Shown here in pieces: positions 18,229-26,258 of a stretch of DNA of 64,000 nt; position 1 is the stretch's first letter, and each line of letters starts with the position of its first letter. The notes below the pieces were generated by a model, which saw only the letters and a program-made list of their open reading frames with translations, ran no database searches and was not told where the DNA came from. Origin of the DNA: Pseudorhodoferax soli. GTDB lineage: Bacteria > Pseudomonadota > Gammaproteobacteria > Burkholderiales > Burkholderiaceae_C. The position numbers and the translations under genes are program-made. The DNA is taken from assembly GCF_003337555.1 (NCBI RefSeq), contig NZ_QPJK01000006.1, forward strand, positions 372,001-436,000. The letters are read 5' to 3'.

Positions 18229-19332
18229 TCAAGCCCCGCGCCAGGCCGCCAGCACCGCGGCGATGTCGCGCGTCGGCTCGGCCTGCGGCGGGCGCGGCAT
18301 CTGCGGCACGCTGCGGCTGAAGCGCGGCGCCGGCGCCGGCTGCACCACGCCGTCGATTTCGACGAAGCTGCCGCGCGCCTGCAGGTGCGGATGCCGCGGC
18401 GCCTCGTCGAACGACAGCACCGGCGCGAAGCACACATCCGTGCCCTCCAGCAGTTCGCACCACTGGGCGCGCGTGCGGGTCTTGAAGCGCTGGGCGATCA
18501 CCACCTTGGCGCGCGGCCAGGCACCCTGGTCGTGCTGGGCGCCCAGGGCCTGCGGATCCAGGTCGAGCAGGGCCAGCAGCTGCTGGTAGAAGCGCGCCTC
18601 GATCGGACCGATGGAGATCCAGCCGCCGTCCTGGCATTCGTAGACCTCGTAGAACGGCGCGCCCGAATCCAGGATGTTGCTGCCGCGCGCGGCGTTCCAC
18701 ATGCCGGCCGCGTGCAGGCCGTAGAACACGGTTGCCATGGAGGTGGTGCCATCGACGATGGCCGCGTCAACCACCTGGCCCTGTCCGGAACTGCGTGCCT
18801 CCAGCAGCGCCGCGAGCATGCCCATCACGAGGTACAGCGCACCGCCGCTGAAGTCGCCGGTCAGCGCCAGCGGAATCGTGGGCGGCTGGCCGGCGCGGCC
18901 GATGGCGTGCAGCACGCCGGTCAGCGCGATGTAGTTGAGGTCGTGGCCGGCCGCGTGCGCCAGCGGTCCGGTCTGGCCCCAGCCCGTGATGCGGCCATAG
19001 ACCAGGCGCGGGTTGCGCGCCAGGCAGGCGTCCGGCCCCAGGTCGAGCCGCTCGGTCACGCCGGGGCGGAAGCCCTCGATCAAACCGTCCGCGCTGTCGA
19101 CGAACTGCAGCACTTGCTGCACGGCCTCGGGCTGCTTCAGGTCCAACGCGATGCATTCGCGGTTGCGCATCAGCAGGTTGAACTTCTGCGGGCGCCGCAC
19201 GCCCAGGTCGGCCGGCTCGGTGCGGTCGATGCGCAGCACCGTGGCGCCCAGGTCGGCCAGCAGCATGGCGGCCATGGGCCCGGGGCCGATGCCGGCCAGT
19301 TCGACGATCTTGATGCCTGCGAGCGGTCCCAT
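18229..19332 (-). CDS. mcr: Alpha-methylacyl-CoA racemase
   Basis: A 367-residue CaiB/BaiF-superfamily enzyme that matches alpha-methylacyl-CoA racemase in detail. The catalytic pair of Mycobacterium tuberculosis MCR (H126, D156) corresponds to H130 in AAGHDLNYIAL and D160 in LTGDFSGG. The glutamate of the second contact (E241) corresponds to E244 in GPIEARF. It inverts (2R)/(2S)-methylacyl-CoA, which is required before stereospecific dehydrogenases can act on 2-methyl-branched acids. The ATG at 19330-19332 gives the standard MGPLAGIKIVELAGIGPGPM start. Its promoter region carries the conserved module at 19390-19432. Its presence is the best hint that the pathway handles methyl-branched chains. 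Confidence 0.9.
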   Translation of the reverse strand: MGPLAGIKIVELAGIGPGPMAAMLLADLGATVLRIDRTEPADLGVRRPQKFNLLMRNRECIALDLKQPEAVQQVLQFVDSADGLIEGFRPGVTERLDLGPDACLARNPRLVYGRITGWGQTGPLAHAAGHDLNYIALTGVLHAIGRAGQPPTIPLALTGDFSGGALYLVMGMLAALLEARSSGQGQVVDAAIVDGTTSMATVFYGLHAAGMWNAARGSNILDSGAPFYEVYECQDGGWISIGPIEARFYQQLLALLDLDPQALGAQHDQGAWPRAKVVIAQRFKTRTRAQWCELLEGTDVCFAPVLSFDEAPRHPHLQARGSFVEIDGVVQPAPAPRFSRSVPQMPRPPQAEPTRDIAAVLAAWRGA

Positions 19333-19389
19333 GGGTGTCTCCTGTGTCTTCCGATCCGGGGCCGGATCTTCAGCAGGCCGGGCGGCCCC

Positions 19390-19432
19390 GGCAAATACCG
19401 ATTGGATGTCGGCCGATACCGCAGGTGTATCG
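19390..19432 (-). promoter_or_regulatory. Conserved promoter module, copy 1 (before the racemase)
   Basis: Read on the minus strand, toward the racemase ATG about 60 bases away, this is CGATAC-N7-GTATCGGCCGA, 8 bases, then CGGTATTTGCC. The same arrangement with identical spacing occurs at 20451-20493 before a CoA-transferase gene. The left part is a perfect dyad (19414-19432). TATTTG could serve as a weak -10 element, which would place the dyad around -35, as expected for an activator site. Confidence 0.7.
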
Positions 19433-19538
19433 CCATGGTGACGCGCGGGTTTTCCCTCCCCTCGCCATCGCGGGTGGGGGCGGGGCGTGTCGCCGGCCCG
19501 CATGCTTGCCATGCCCCTTTCTCCCCTGGAGCTTTTTC

Positions 19539-19979
19539 ATGATCGACCGCAACATCATCGGCATGGTCTTTCCACCGCTGCGCGTGACCGCAGAGGCCGG
19601 ACAGCTGCGCTTCTTCGCCAAGGCCATCGGCGAGACCGACCCGGTCTACTTCGACGAGGCCGCGGCGCGCGATGCCGGCCACCCCGGGCTGCCGGTGCCG
19701 CCCACTTTCCTGTTCTCGCTGGAACTCATGCAGCCGCCCAGCGACTGGCGCGAGAAGGCCGGCATCGAACTGCCGCGCGTGCTGCACGGCGAGCAGTCCT
19801 TCACCTACCACCAGGTGGCGCATGCCGGCGACACGCTGCTGTTCGAGGGCCGCGTGACCGACGTGTACGACAAGAAGAACGGCGCGCTGGAGTTCGTGGT
19901 GATGCACACGCGCGTCACCAACCAGCGCCATGAGCATGTCGCCGACGTGCGCAAGGTGCTGGTGCACCGCAGTGCCTGA
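19539..19979 (+). CDS. MaoC-like dehydratase, FAS1-type N-terminal hotdog domain
   Basis: A 146-residue single hotdog-fold protein starting MIDRNIIGMVFPPLRVTAEA. It has a KAIGETDPVYFDEAAARDAG segment like the N-terminal dehydratase half of bacterial FAS-like MaoC proteins, then PVPPTFLFSLE. Proteins of this group work as heteromers with a catalytic MaoC partner, and such a partner follows 38 bases downstream. Together they probably hydrate a 2-enoyl-CoA. The start was chosen at the ATG closest to the conserved first block; the frame is open further upstream. Confidence 0.82.
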   Translation: MIDRNIIGMVFPPLRVTAEAGQLRFFAKAIGETDPVYFDEAAARDAGHPGLPVPPTFLFSLELMQPPSDWREKAGIELPRVLHGEQSFTYHQVAHAGDTLLFEGRVTDVYDKKNGALEFVVMHTRVTNQRHEHVADVRKVLVHRSA

Positions 19980-20017
19980 ACGTCCCCATCCACAACGCCA
20001 ACGCAACGGAGCCTTCC

Positions 20018-20434
20018 ATGACCCTTCCCGCCTTCGACGATCTGCAGGTCGGCGACACCCTGCCGCCGCTGGCACTGCCGGCCATCAACCGCACCACGCT
20101 GGCGCTGTTCGCCGGCGCCTCGAACGACCACAACCCGATGCACATCGACATCGACTACGCGCGCAAGGGCGGCATGCCCGACGTGTTCGCGCACGGCATG
20201 CTGTCCATGGCCTACCTGGGCCGCCTGCTCACGCAGTGGGTGGACCAGCGCCGCATCCGCCAGTTCAACGCGCGCTTCACCGGCATCACGCACCTGGGCG
20301 ATGAGATCACCTGCACCGGCAAGGTGGTGCAGAAGTTCGAGGCCGATGGCGAGCGGCGCGTCAAGCTCGAGATCCAGACCGCGAACCAGGCCGGCGACAC
20401 CCGCATCCTGGGCGACGCCACCGTGGCACTCTGA
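20018..20434 (+). CDS. MaoC-like (R)-specific enoyl-CoA hydratase subunit
   Basis: A 138-residue hotdog protein carrying the hydratase-2 catalytic motif: D37 and H42 in ASNDHNPMHID, followed by GMPDVFAHGMLSMAYLGRLL. It adds water across the 2,3-double bond of enoyl-CoA to give the (3R)-hydroxy product. It lies directly behind the non-catalytic-looking MaoC protein at 19539-19979, an arrangement seen in heteromeric MaoC hydratases of steroid and cholate degradation. The (3R)-product would suit the MFE2-type SDR at 13286. Confidence 0.86.
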   Translation: MTLPAFDDLQVGDTLPPLALPAINRTTLALFAGASNDHNPMHIDIDYARKGGMPDVFAHGMLSMAYLGRLLTQWVDQRRIRQFNARFTGITHLGDEITCTGKVVQKFEADGERRVKLEIQTANQAGDTRILGDATVAL

Positions 20435-20450
20435 AGCCGCCCGGCCGGCT

Positions 20451-20493
20451 CGATACGCACAGAGTATCGGCCGAGCCACCAACGGTATTTGCC
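20451..20493 (+). promoter_or_regulatory. Conserved promoter module, copy 2 (before the CoA-transferase)
   Basis: CGATAC-N7-GTATCGGCCGA, 8 bases, then CGGTATTTGCC, in the same orientation and spacing relative to its gene as copy 1. TATTTG lies about 55 bases before the ATG at 20542. The dyad is 20451-20469. It marks a new transcription start between the MaoC pair and the CoA-transferase operon, and predicts co-regulation with the racemase. Confidence 0.7.
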
Positions 20494-20541
20494 ACGGATT
20501 GCGCTGGGGCCGACGATGCCGCCCGAACCACCGTCGACCCC

Positions 20542-21765
20542 ATGACCAAGCACCCACCTCCCTCCGCCGGCCCGCTCGCCGGCATCCGCATCCTGGACCT
20601 GACCTCGGTCCTCATGGGCCCCTTCGCCACCGTGCAGCTGGGCGACATGGGGGCCGATGTCATCAAGGTCGAAGCGCCGGCCGGCGACAGCACGCGCCAC
20701 CTGGGGCCGATGCGCAACCCAGGCATGGGCGCGCTGTTCCTGCACTGCAACCGCAACAAGCGCAGCATCGTGCTGGACTTGAAGCATCCAGAGGGCCGCG
20801 CCGCGGTGCTGCGCCTGGCCGCCACCGCCGACGTGCTGGTCTACAACGTGCGGCCGCAGGCCATGCAGCGGCTGCAGCTGGGCTATGGCGACGTGGCTGC
20901 GGTCAAGCCCGACATCGTCTACGCCGGCCTGCACGGCTTCGGCCAGCAAGGCCCCTACGCGGCGCGGCCGGCCTACGACGACCTGATCCAGGGCGCCACC
21001 GGCATCCCGGCGCTGTCGGTGCTGGCCGGCGGCGACGTGCCGCGCTATGCCCCCGGCGCGCTGGCCGACCGCATCGTCGGCATCGCCGCCGTCAACGCCA
21101 TCCTCGCGGCGCTGTTCCACCGCCAGCGCACCGGCGAGGGCCAGGCGGTGGAGATCCCGATGTTCGAGACCATGGCGCAGCTCACGCTGGGCGACCACCT
21201 CTGCGGCCAGACCTTCGAGCCGCCGCTGGGCCCCACCGGCTACCCGCGCATCCTGAACCCGGACCGCCGGCCCTACCGCACGCTGGACGGCTACATCTGC
21301 ACGATGTTCTACACCGACCGCCAGTGGCAGTCCTTCTTCGCGTTGATCGGCCAGCCCGCGCTGTTCGCGGACGACCCGCGCTTCGCCACCATCGGCCGGC
21401 GCACCGAGAACATCCGCTTGCTGTACGCGATGGTGTCCGAGGCGATGGCCACGCGCACCACGGCGCAGTGGCTCCACGTGCTGGCAGAGGCCGACATCCC
21501 GCACATGCCGATGCACACGGTCGACACGCTGCTGGACGACCCGCACCTGCAGGCGGTGGACTTCCTCACGCCGCAGGAGCACCCGAGCGAGGGCGCGATC
21601 CGCGCCATGCGCGTGCCGGCGCGCTGGTCCAAGACGCAGCCCGCGCAACGCCACTTCGCCCCGCAGCTGGGCCAGCACAGCGAGGAACTGCTGCGCGAGG
21701 CCGGCTACGGCCCGGCCGAGCTGGCGGCGCTGCGCGCCAGCGGCGCGCTGGACCCGAACCCCTGA
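20542..21765 (+). CDS. CaiB/BaiF family III CoA-transferase
   Basis: A 407-residue CoA-transferase. It begins with the superfamily block GPLAGIRILDLTSVLMGPFA and has the probable catalytic aspartate D146 in RPAYDDLIQG, the residue that forms the aspartyl-CoA or glutamyl-type anhydride in this family. The racemase residues (GHD..., GDF...) are absent, so it is a transferase rather than a racemase. It moves CoA from a thioester such as succinyl-CoA or an end product onto the incoming acid, which offers an ATP-free alternative to the ligases. It is the first gene of an operon with an acyl-CoA dehydrogenase, a MaoC protein, receptors and a crotonase. Confidence 0.88.
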   Translation: MTKHPPPSAGPLAGIRILDLTSVLMGPFATVQLGDMGADVIKVEAPAGDSTRHLGPMRNPGMGALFLHCNRNKRSIVLDLKHPEGRAAVLRLAATADVLVYNVRPQAMQRLQLGYGDVAAVKPDIVYAGLHGFGQQGPYAARPAYDDLIQGATGIPALSVLAGGDVPRYAPGALADRIVGIAAVNAILAALFHRQRTGEGQAVEIPMFETMAQLTLGDHLCGQTFEPPLGPTGYPRILNPDRRPYRTLDGYICTMFYTDRQWQSFFALIGQPALFADDPRFATIGRRTENIRLLYAMVSEAMATRTTAQWLHVLAEADIPHMPMHTVDTLLDDPHLQAVDFLTPQEHPSEGAIRAMRVPARWSKTQPAQRHFAPQLGQHSEELLREAGYGPAELAALRASGALDPNP

Positions 21766-21777
21766 ACACAGGACACC

Positions 21778-22944
21778 ATGGACTCGACACTCTCACCCGC
21801 TTACCGCGAGATCCGCGACGCCATCCTGCAGGTCTGCGCCGGCTTCGACGCCGACTACTGGCTGCGCAAGGACCGCGAAGGCGGCTTTCCCATCGACTTC
21901 CACCAGGCGCTGGCCCAAGCCGGCTGGCTGGGCATCTGCATCCCGCAGGCCTACGGCGGCTCGGGCCTGGGCATCACCGAGGCGACCGTGATGGTGCAGG
22001 CCATCGCCGAATCGGGCGCGGGCATGAGCGGCGCCTCGGCCGTGCACATGAACATCTTCGGCCTGAACCCGGTGGTGACGTTTGGCAGCGAGGCGCAGAA
22101 GCAGCGCATGCTGCCGCCGCTGATCGCGGGCCGCGAACGCACCTGCTTCGCGGTGACCGAGCCCGACACCGGGCTGAACACCACGCAGCTCAAGACCCGC
22201 GCCGTGCGCAGCGGCGACGGCTATGTGGTGCACGGCACCAAGACCTTCATCTCCACCGCGGGCAGCGCCGAGAAGATGCTGCTGCTGGCGCGCAGCACGC
22301 CGCTGGAGGAAGTGCGGCACAAGACCGAGGGCCTGTCGCTGTTCTACACCGACTTCGACCGCAGCCGCATCGCGGTGCACGAGATCGACAAGATGGGCCG
22401 CAAGGCGGTGGACACCAACCAGGTCTTCATCGACGGCCTGCGCATTCCCGAGGCCGACCGCATCGGCGAGGAGGGCCGTGGCTTCCACTACATCCTGCAC
22501 GGCATGAATGCCGAGCGCATCCTGGTGGCCGGCGAGGCCGTGGGCCTGGGCCGCGCCGCGCTGGCGCGTGCCGCCGCCTACGCCAATGAGCGCGTCGTGT
22601 TCGACCGGCCGATCGGCCAGAACCAGGGCGTGCAGCATCCGCTGGCTGAGAGCTGGATGGAGCTGGAGGCGGCCAGCCTGATGGCCTTCCACGCGGCGGC
22701 CAGATTCGACCGCGGCGAGAACTGCGGCGCCGAGGCCAACGCCGCCAAGTACCTGGCGGCGGAGGCCGGCTTCAAGGCCTGCACCGCGGCCGTCATGACG
22801 CACGGCGGCTATGGCTATGCCAAGGAATACCACGTGGAGCGCTACCTGCGCGAGTCGCTGATCCCGCGCATCGCGCCGGTCAGCCCGCAGATGATCCTGT
22901 GCTTCATCGCCGAGAAGGTGCTGGGCCTGCCCAAGTCGTACTGA
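21778..22944 (+). CDS. Acyl-CoA dehydrogenase
   Basis: A 388-residue FAD-dependent dehydrogenase, starting 12 bases after the CoA-transferase. It has TEPDTGLNTTQLKT, KTFIST, MGRKAVDTNQVFIDGLRIP, and a C-terminal THGGYGYAKEYHVERYLRES block. The usual IxEGT/GG..EI end is replaced by RIAPVSPQMIL, so a medium-chain-type base is missing. E246 in HGMNAERILVAGEAVG sits at the helix-G position used by isovaleryl-CoA dehydrogenase, consistent with a branched or unusual acyl substrate. Confidence 0.9.
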   Translation: MDSTLSPAYREIRDAILQVCAGFDADYWLRKDREGGFPIDFHQALAQAGWLGICIPQAYGGSGLGITEATVMVQAIAESGAGMSGASAVHMNIFGLNPVVTFGSEAQKQRMLPPLIAGRERTCFAVTEPDTGLNTTQLKTRAVRSGDGYVVHGTKTFISTAGSAEKMLLLARSTPLEEVRHKTEGLSLFYTDFDRSRIAVHEIDKMGRKAVDTNQVFIDGLRIPEADRIGEEGRGFHYILHGMNAERILVAGEAVGLGRAALARAAAYANERVVFDRPIGQNQGVQHPLAESWMELEAASLMAFHAAARFDRGENCGAEANAAKYLAAEAGFKACTAAVMTHGGYGYAKEYHVERYLRESLIPRIAPVSPQMILCFIAEKVLGLPKSY

Positions 22945-22955
22945 GGAGGCATGCC

Positions 22956-23420
22956 ATGGCCGAACTTCCCATCGCGCTGGACATCCACTGGGACGAGCTG
23001 CCCGTGGGCACGCGCTTTCGCACGCGCAAGCGCACCGTGACCGAGACCGACCTGGTCGGCTTCGTCAACCTGACCTGGCTGACCGAGGAGCTGTTCGGCA
23101 ATGCCGACCCCGGCGACCGCGCCGCAATGGGCATCGCCGGGCGCGTGGTGCCGGGCGGCCTGGTCTACACCTTCGCCGAAGGCCTGGTGGCGCCGTCGTT
23201 CCAGGCCGCCGGCCTGGCCTTCCTGCACACCGAGATCGACATGCAGGGCCCGACGCTGGTCGGCGACACGCTGTGCGTGGACTGCGAGGTCATCGAGCAG
23301 CGCGCCACCTCCAAACCCGACCGCGGCCTGGTCCGCACCCGCAACACGGTGCTGAACCAGCGCGGCACCGCCGTGCTGGTCTACACGCCGCTGCGCCTGA
23401 TGCGCAGGCGCGGTGCGTAG
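22956..23420 (+). CDS. MaoC-family hotdog dehydratase
   Basis: A 154-residue hotdog protein, preceded by AGGAGG at good spacing before the ATG at 22956. It contains ELPVGTRFRTRKRTVTETDL, then VNLTWLTEELFG, and RVVPGGLVYTFAEGL in the position of the usual R.PvPG/HG block. The catalytic Asp-His pair of hydratase 2 is not evident: FVNLTWLTEEL stands where N/D-x-NP-x-H is expected. It may therefore be a non-canonical dehydratase or a structural partner. It follows the acyl-CoA dehydrogenase, whose product it would hydrate. Confidence 0.78.
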   Translation: MAELPIALDIHWDELPVGTRFRTRKRTVTETDLVGFVNLTWLTEELFGNADPGDRAAMGIAGRVVPGGLVYTFAEGLVAPSFQAAGLAFLHTEIDMQGPTLVGDTLCVDCEVIEQRATSKPDRGLVRTRNTVLNQRGTAVLVYTPLRLMRRRGA

Positions 23421-23457
23421 GCCGGCCCGACATAACACCAACACAAGGAGATCCAGC

Positions 23458-24450
23458 ATGTTCCATCCAGACCGACGACGCCTGCTCGCCACCATCGGCG
23501 CACTGGCGGCCGCTTCAGCGGCCCCGCTGGCCGCACGCGCCCAGGCCGCCTGGCCCGCCAAGCCGATCCGGCTGGTGCTGCCCTATGCGGCCGGCGGCCC
23601 CACCGACGTGGTCGCGCGGGCGATGGCGGCCCGCCTCGGCGACGTGCTGGGCCAGCAGTTCATCGTCGAGAACCGCCTCGGCGCGGGCGGCAACATCGCC
23701 AGCGAGTTCGTCGCCAAGGCGCCGGCCGATGGCTACACCGCGCTCTACCACTCCTCGGGCATCGCGGTCACGCCCGCGCTGTACAAGAAGATGGGCTACG
23801 ACCCGGCCAAGGACTTTGCGCCGGTCGCGCTGCCGGCATCCATCCCCGCCATCATCGTCGCCGGCCCGGCACTGCCGGCCGAGGTCACCACGATGGCGCA
23901 GCTGGTGCAGTACCTCAAGGCCCACCCGGGCCAGGCCAGCTATGGCTCGGGCGGCATCGGCAACATCACGCACCTGGGCGTGGAACTGCTGCTGCAGGGC
24001 ACCGGCACGCGCGCCGTCCATGTGCCGTACAAGGGCACGGCCCCCGCCATGACCGACCTGATCGGCGGGCGCATCCACTTCATGCTGGACGCGCTGAGCA
24101 GCGCGCTGCCCTTCGTGCGCGACCAGCGTGTGCGCGCGCTGGCCGTCACCACCACGCAGCGTGCGGCCGTGCTGCCGCAGGTGCCGACCGTGGACGAGAC
24201 CGTGCTCAAGGGCTTCAGCGCCACCACCTGGCACGGCGTGCTGCTGCCCGCGGCGACACCCGCGCCCGTGGTGCAGCGGCTCAACGAGGCGATCAACCAG
24301 GTCGTGGCGGAGCCGGCGATGCACAGGCAGTTCGCCGCGCAGGGCGTGGAGCTGCATGCCTCGACACCGGCGCAGTTCGATGCCCTGCTGCGCACCGAGA
24401 TCACGCGCTGGACCACCGCCGCGCGCAATGCCGGCGTGCAACCCGAATGA
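23458..24450 (+). CDS. Bug-family periplasmic receptor with Tat-like signal
   Basis: A 330-residue receptor starting at the ATG of 23458 after an AAGGAG ribosome binding site. The signal peptide has DRRRLLATIG and ends AARAQA, a twin-arginine-like pattern. The mature part shows WPAKPIRLVLPYAAGGPTDV, VENRLGAGGN, APADGYTAL and VPYKGTAPAMTDLIGG. It is coupled to the following crotonase by an ATGA overlap, which shows that the receptor and the pathway enzymes are made together. Confidence 0.93.
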   Translation: MFHPDRRRLLATIGALAAASAAPLAARAQAAWPAKPIRLVLPYAAGGPTDVVARAMAARLGDVLGQQFIVENRLGAGGNIASEFVAKAPADGYTALYHSSGIAVTPALYKKMGYDPAKDFAPVALPASIPAIIVAGPALPAEVTTMAQLVQYLKAHPGQASYGSGGIGNITHLGVELLLQGTGTRAVHVPYKGTAPAMTDLIGGRIHFMLDALSSALPFVRDQRVRALAVTTTQRAAVLPQVPTVDETVLKGFSATTWHGVLLPAATPAPVVQRLNEAINQVVAEPAMHRQFAAQGVELHASTPAQFDALLRTEITRWTTAARNAGVQPE

Positions 24451-25247
24451 AGCCCTTCCTGAGGGAGCGGCGCGAGGGCCGCGTGGCCGTGCTGACCATG
24501 GACCGGCCGGAGACGCAGAACGCCGTCTCCGATCCCGATGCGATCGAGGCGCTGCTGGCGGCCTGCACGCGCATCGCCGCCGACCGCGAAGTGCGTGCGG
24601 TGGTGCTGACCGGGAGCGGCGGCGCGTTCTGCTCGGGCGGCAATGTCAAGGCGCTGCGCGACCAGGTCGGCAGCGGCCTGGGCCTGCCGGTGCTGTCGCG
24701 CGATGCCTACCGCGACGGCATCCAGCGCATGGTGCTGGCCTGGTACGCGCTCGAGGTGCCGACGATCGCCGCCGTCAACGGCCACGCCATCGGCGCCGGC
24801 ATGGACCTGGCCTGCCTGTGCGACATCCGCATCGCGAGCGAGCAGGCCCGCTTCGCCTGCAGCTTCGTGCGGCTGGGCCTGATCCCCGGAGACGGCGGCG
24901 CCTGGCTGCTGCCGCGGCTGGTGGGTCGCTCGCGCGCGGCCGAGCTGGCCTTCACCGGCCGCGCCATCGATGCGCAGCAGGCGCGCGCGGATGGGCTGGT
25001 GTCGCAGGTGGTCGCACCCGAGCAGCTGATGCCGGCCGCGCTGGCGCTGGCGCAGGAGATCGCGGCCCAGCCCGGCCATGCGCTGCGGCTGGGCAAGCGG
25101 CTGCTGCGCGAGGGCGAGCATGTGCGGCTGGACACGCTGCTGGAACTCTCCGCCGCGTTCCAGGCGCTGGCGCACCACACGCCCGAGCACGAGGAGCGGC
25201 TGGCCGCCTTCGGCAGCGGGCGCACCAAGGCCGTGCCGCGGCCCTGA
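24447..25247 (+). CDS. Crotonase-family protein lacking canonical hydratase glutamates
   Basis: A 266-residue crotonase. The oxyanion-hole blocks GGAFCSGGNVKAL (about 58-70) and VNGHAIGAGMDLACLCD are intact. The residue equivalent to E144 of rat enoyl-CoA hydratase is D120 and the E164 position is F140 (ACSFVRLGLIPGDGG). As with the crotonase at 10237, classical hydration is doubtful; isomerase or C-C lyase activity is possible. The ATG overlaps the receptor stop by four bases. Confidence 0.86.
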   Translation: MKPFLRERREGRVAVLTMDRPETQNAVSDPDAIEALLAACTRIAADREVRAVVLTGSGGAFCSGGNVKALRDQVGSGLGLPVLSRDAYRDGIQRMVLAWYALEVPTIAAVNGHAIGAGMDLACLCDIRIASEQARFACSFVRLGLIPGDGGAWLLPRLVGRSRAAELAFTGRAIDAQQARADGLVSQVVAPEQLMPAALALAQEIAAQPGHALRLGKRLLREGEHVRLDTLLELSAAFQALAHHTPEHEERLAAFGSGRTKAVPRP

Positions 25248-25278
25248 ACCCCTTTCCCATTCGAACCAGGAGACAGAC

Positions 25279-26256
25279 ATGCACCAGCAACCCATCCGCC
25301 GCCGCGCGCTGCTTGCGCTGGCCGGCGCCAGCGCGCTGCCGGCACTGGCCGGCCCGGCCGACGACTGGCCGAACAAGCCGGTCAAGGTCATCGTCTCGCT
25401 GCCGCCCGGCAGCGGGGCCGACACCATCGCGCGCTTCCTCGCGCCGCGCCTGCAGCAACGCTTCGGCCAGCCCTTCGTGGTGGAGAACCGCACCGGCGCC
25501 AACAGCTTCATCGCGGCGCAGTTCGTGGCCCGCGCGCCGGCCGACGGCTACACGCTCTTCTGGGCCAGCAACTCGCCGATGACGACCAACCTGGTGTCGT
25601 TCAAGCAGCTGCCTTACGACCCGATCGCCGACTTCACGCCGCTGGCCGTGGCGGCCCGCTTTCCCATGGTGTTCGTGGTGCCGGCCGCCTCGCCGCTGCA
25701 CAGCATGGCGGACCTGACGGCCCACCTGCGTGCGGGCGGCGGCAAGGTGCCGTTCGGCAGCGGCACGGCCACCTACCGGCTGGCGATCGAGCAATACCAC
25801 CTGCAGGCCGGTGTGGCGGGCACGCACGTGCCGTACAAGGGCACCTCAGCGGCGGTGATGGGCCTGGCGGCAGGCGACGTGGCGTATTCGCTGGCGGAGA
25901 TCAGCGCCGTCGTGCCCTTGATCAAGGGCGGCCGGCTGCGCGCCCTGGCCGTGACCAGCCGGCAGCGCCTGCGCGAGCTGCCCGAGGTGCCGACCATGGC
26001 CGAGGCCGGCATTCCCGGCCACGAGGTGCACGCCTGGGTCGGCGGCTTCTTTCCTGCGCGCACCGATTCGGCCATCGTCGCCAAGGTGGCCAAGGCCGTG
26101 CTGGAGGTGGTGCGCAGCCCCGAAGGCATGGCCTACATCACCAGCCTGGGCGGCATTCCTTCGCCGATGGGGCCGAAGGAGCTCGGAGCCTTCCAGGAGA
26201 GCGAAGTCGCGCAGCTGCGCGCCGTGGCTGCGCGCGTCGGCATGGAGCAGGAGTGA
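25279..26256 (+). CDS. Bug-family periplasmic solute receptor
   Basis: A 325-residue receptor, starting at ATG 25279 after CAGGAGAC. It has an RRRALLALAGA signal, a mature WPNKPVKVIVSLPPGSGAD opening, VENRTGANSFIA, APADGYTLF, LPYDPIADF and VPYKGTSAAV. It is the second receptor within 2 kb on this strand and the last gene of the operon. It ends two bases short of the convergent LysR gene. Confidence 0.93.
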   Translation: MHQQPIRRRALLALAGASALPALAGPADDWPNKPVKVIVSLPPGSGADTIARFLAPRLQQRFGQPFVVENRTGANSFIAAQFVARAPADGYTLFWASNSPMTTNLVSFKQLPYDPIADFTPLAVAARFPMVFVVPAASPLHSMADLTAHLRAGGGKVPFGSGTATYRLAIEQYHLQAGVAGTHVPYKGTSAAVMGLAAGDVAYSLAEISAVVPLIKGGRLRALAVTSRQRLRELPEVPTMAEAGIPGHEVHAWVGGFFPARTDSAIVAKVAKAVLEVVRSPEGMAYITSLGGIPSPMGPKELGAFQESEVAQLRAVAARVGMEQE

Positions 26257-26258
26257 GT

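Noticed and set aside
15350-18700. An 1116-residue version of the LuxR regulator starting at 18700
   Set aside because: The extra N-terminal 198 residues overlap the racemase gene and are Arg/Ala/Pro-rich; the family start is reached from the ATG at 18106.
18229-19512. A 427-residue version of the racemase starting at 19512
   Set aside because: The extra 60 residues would translate the promoter module, and the standard family start is at 19332.
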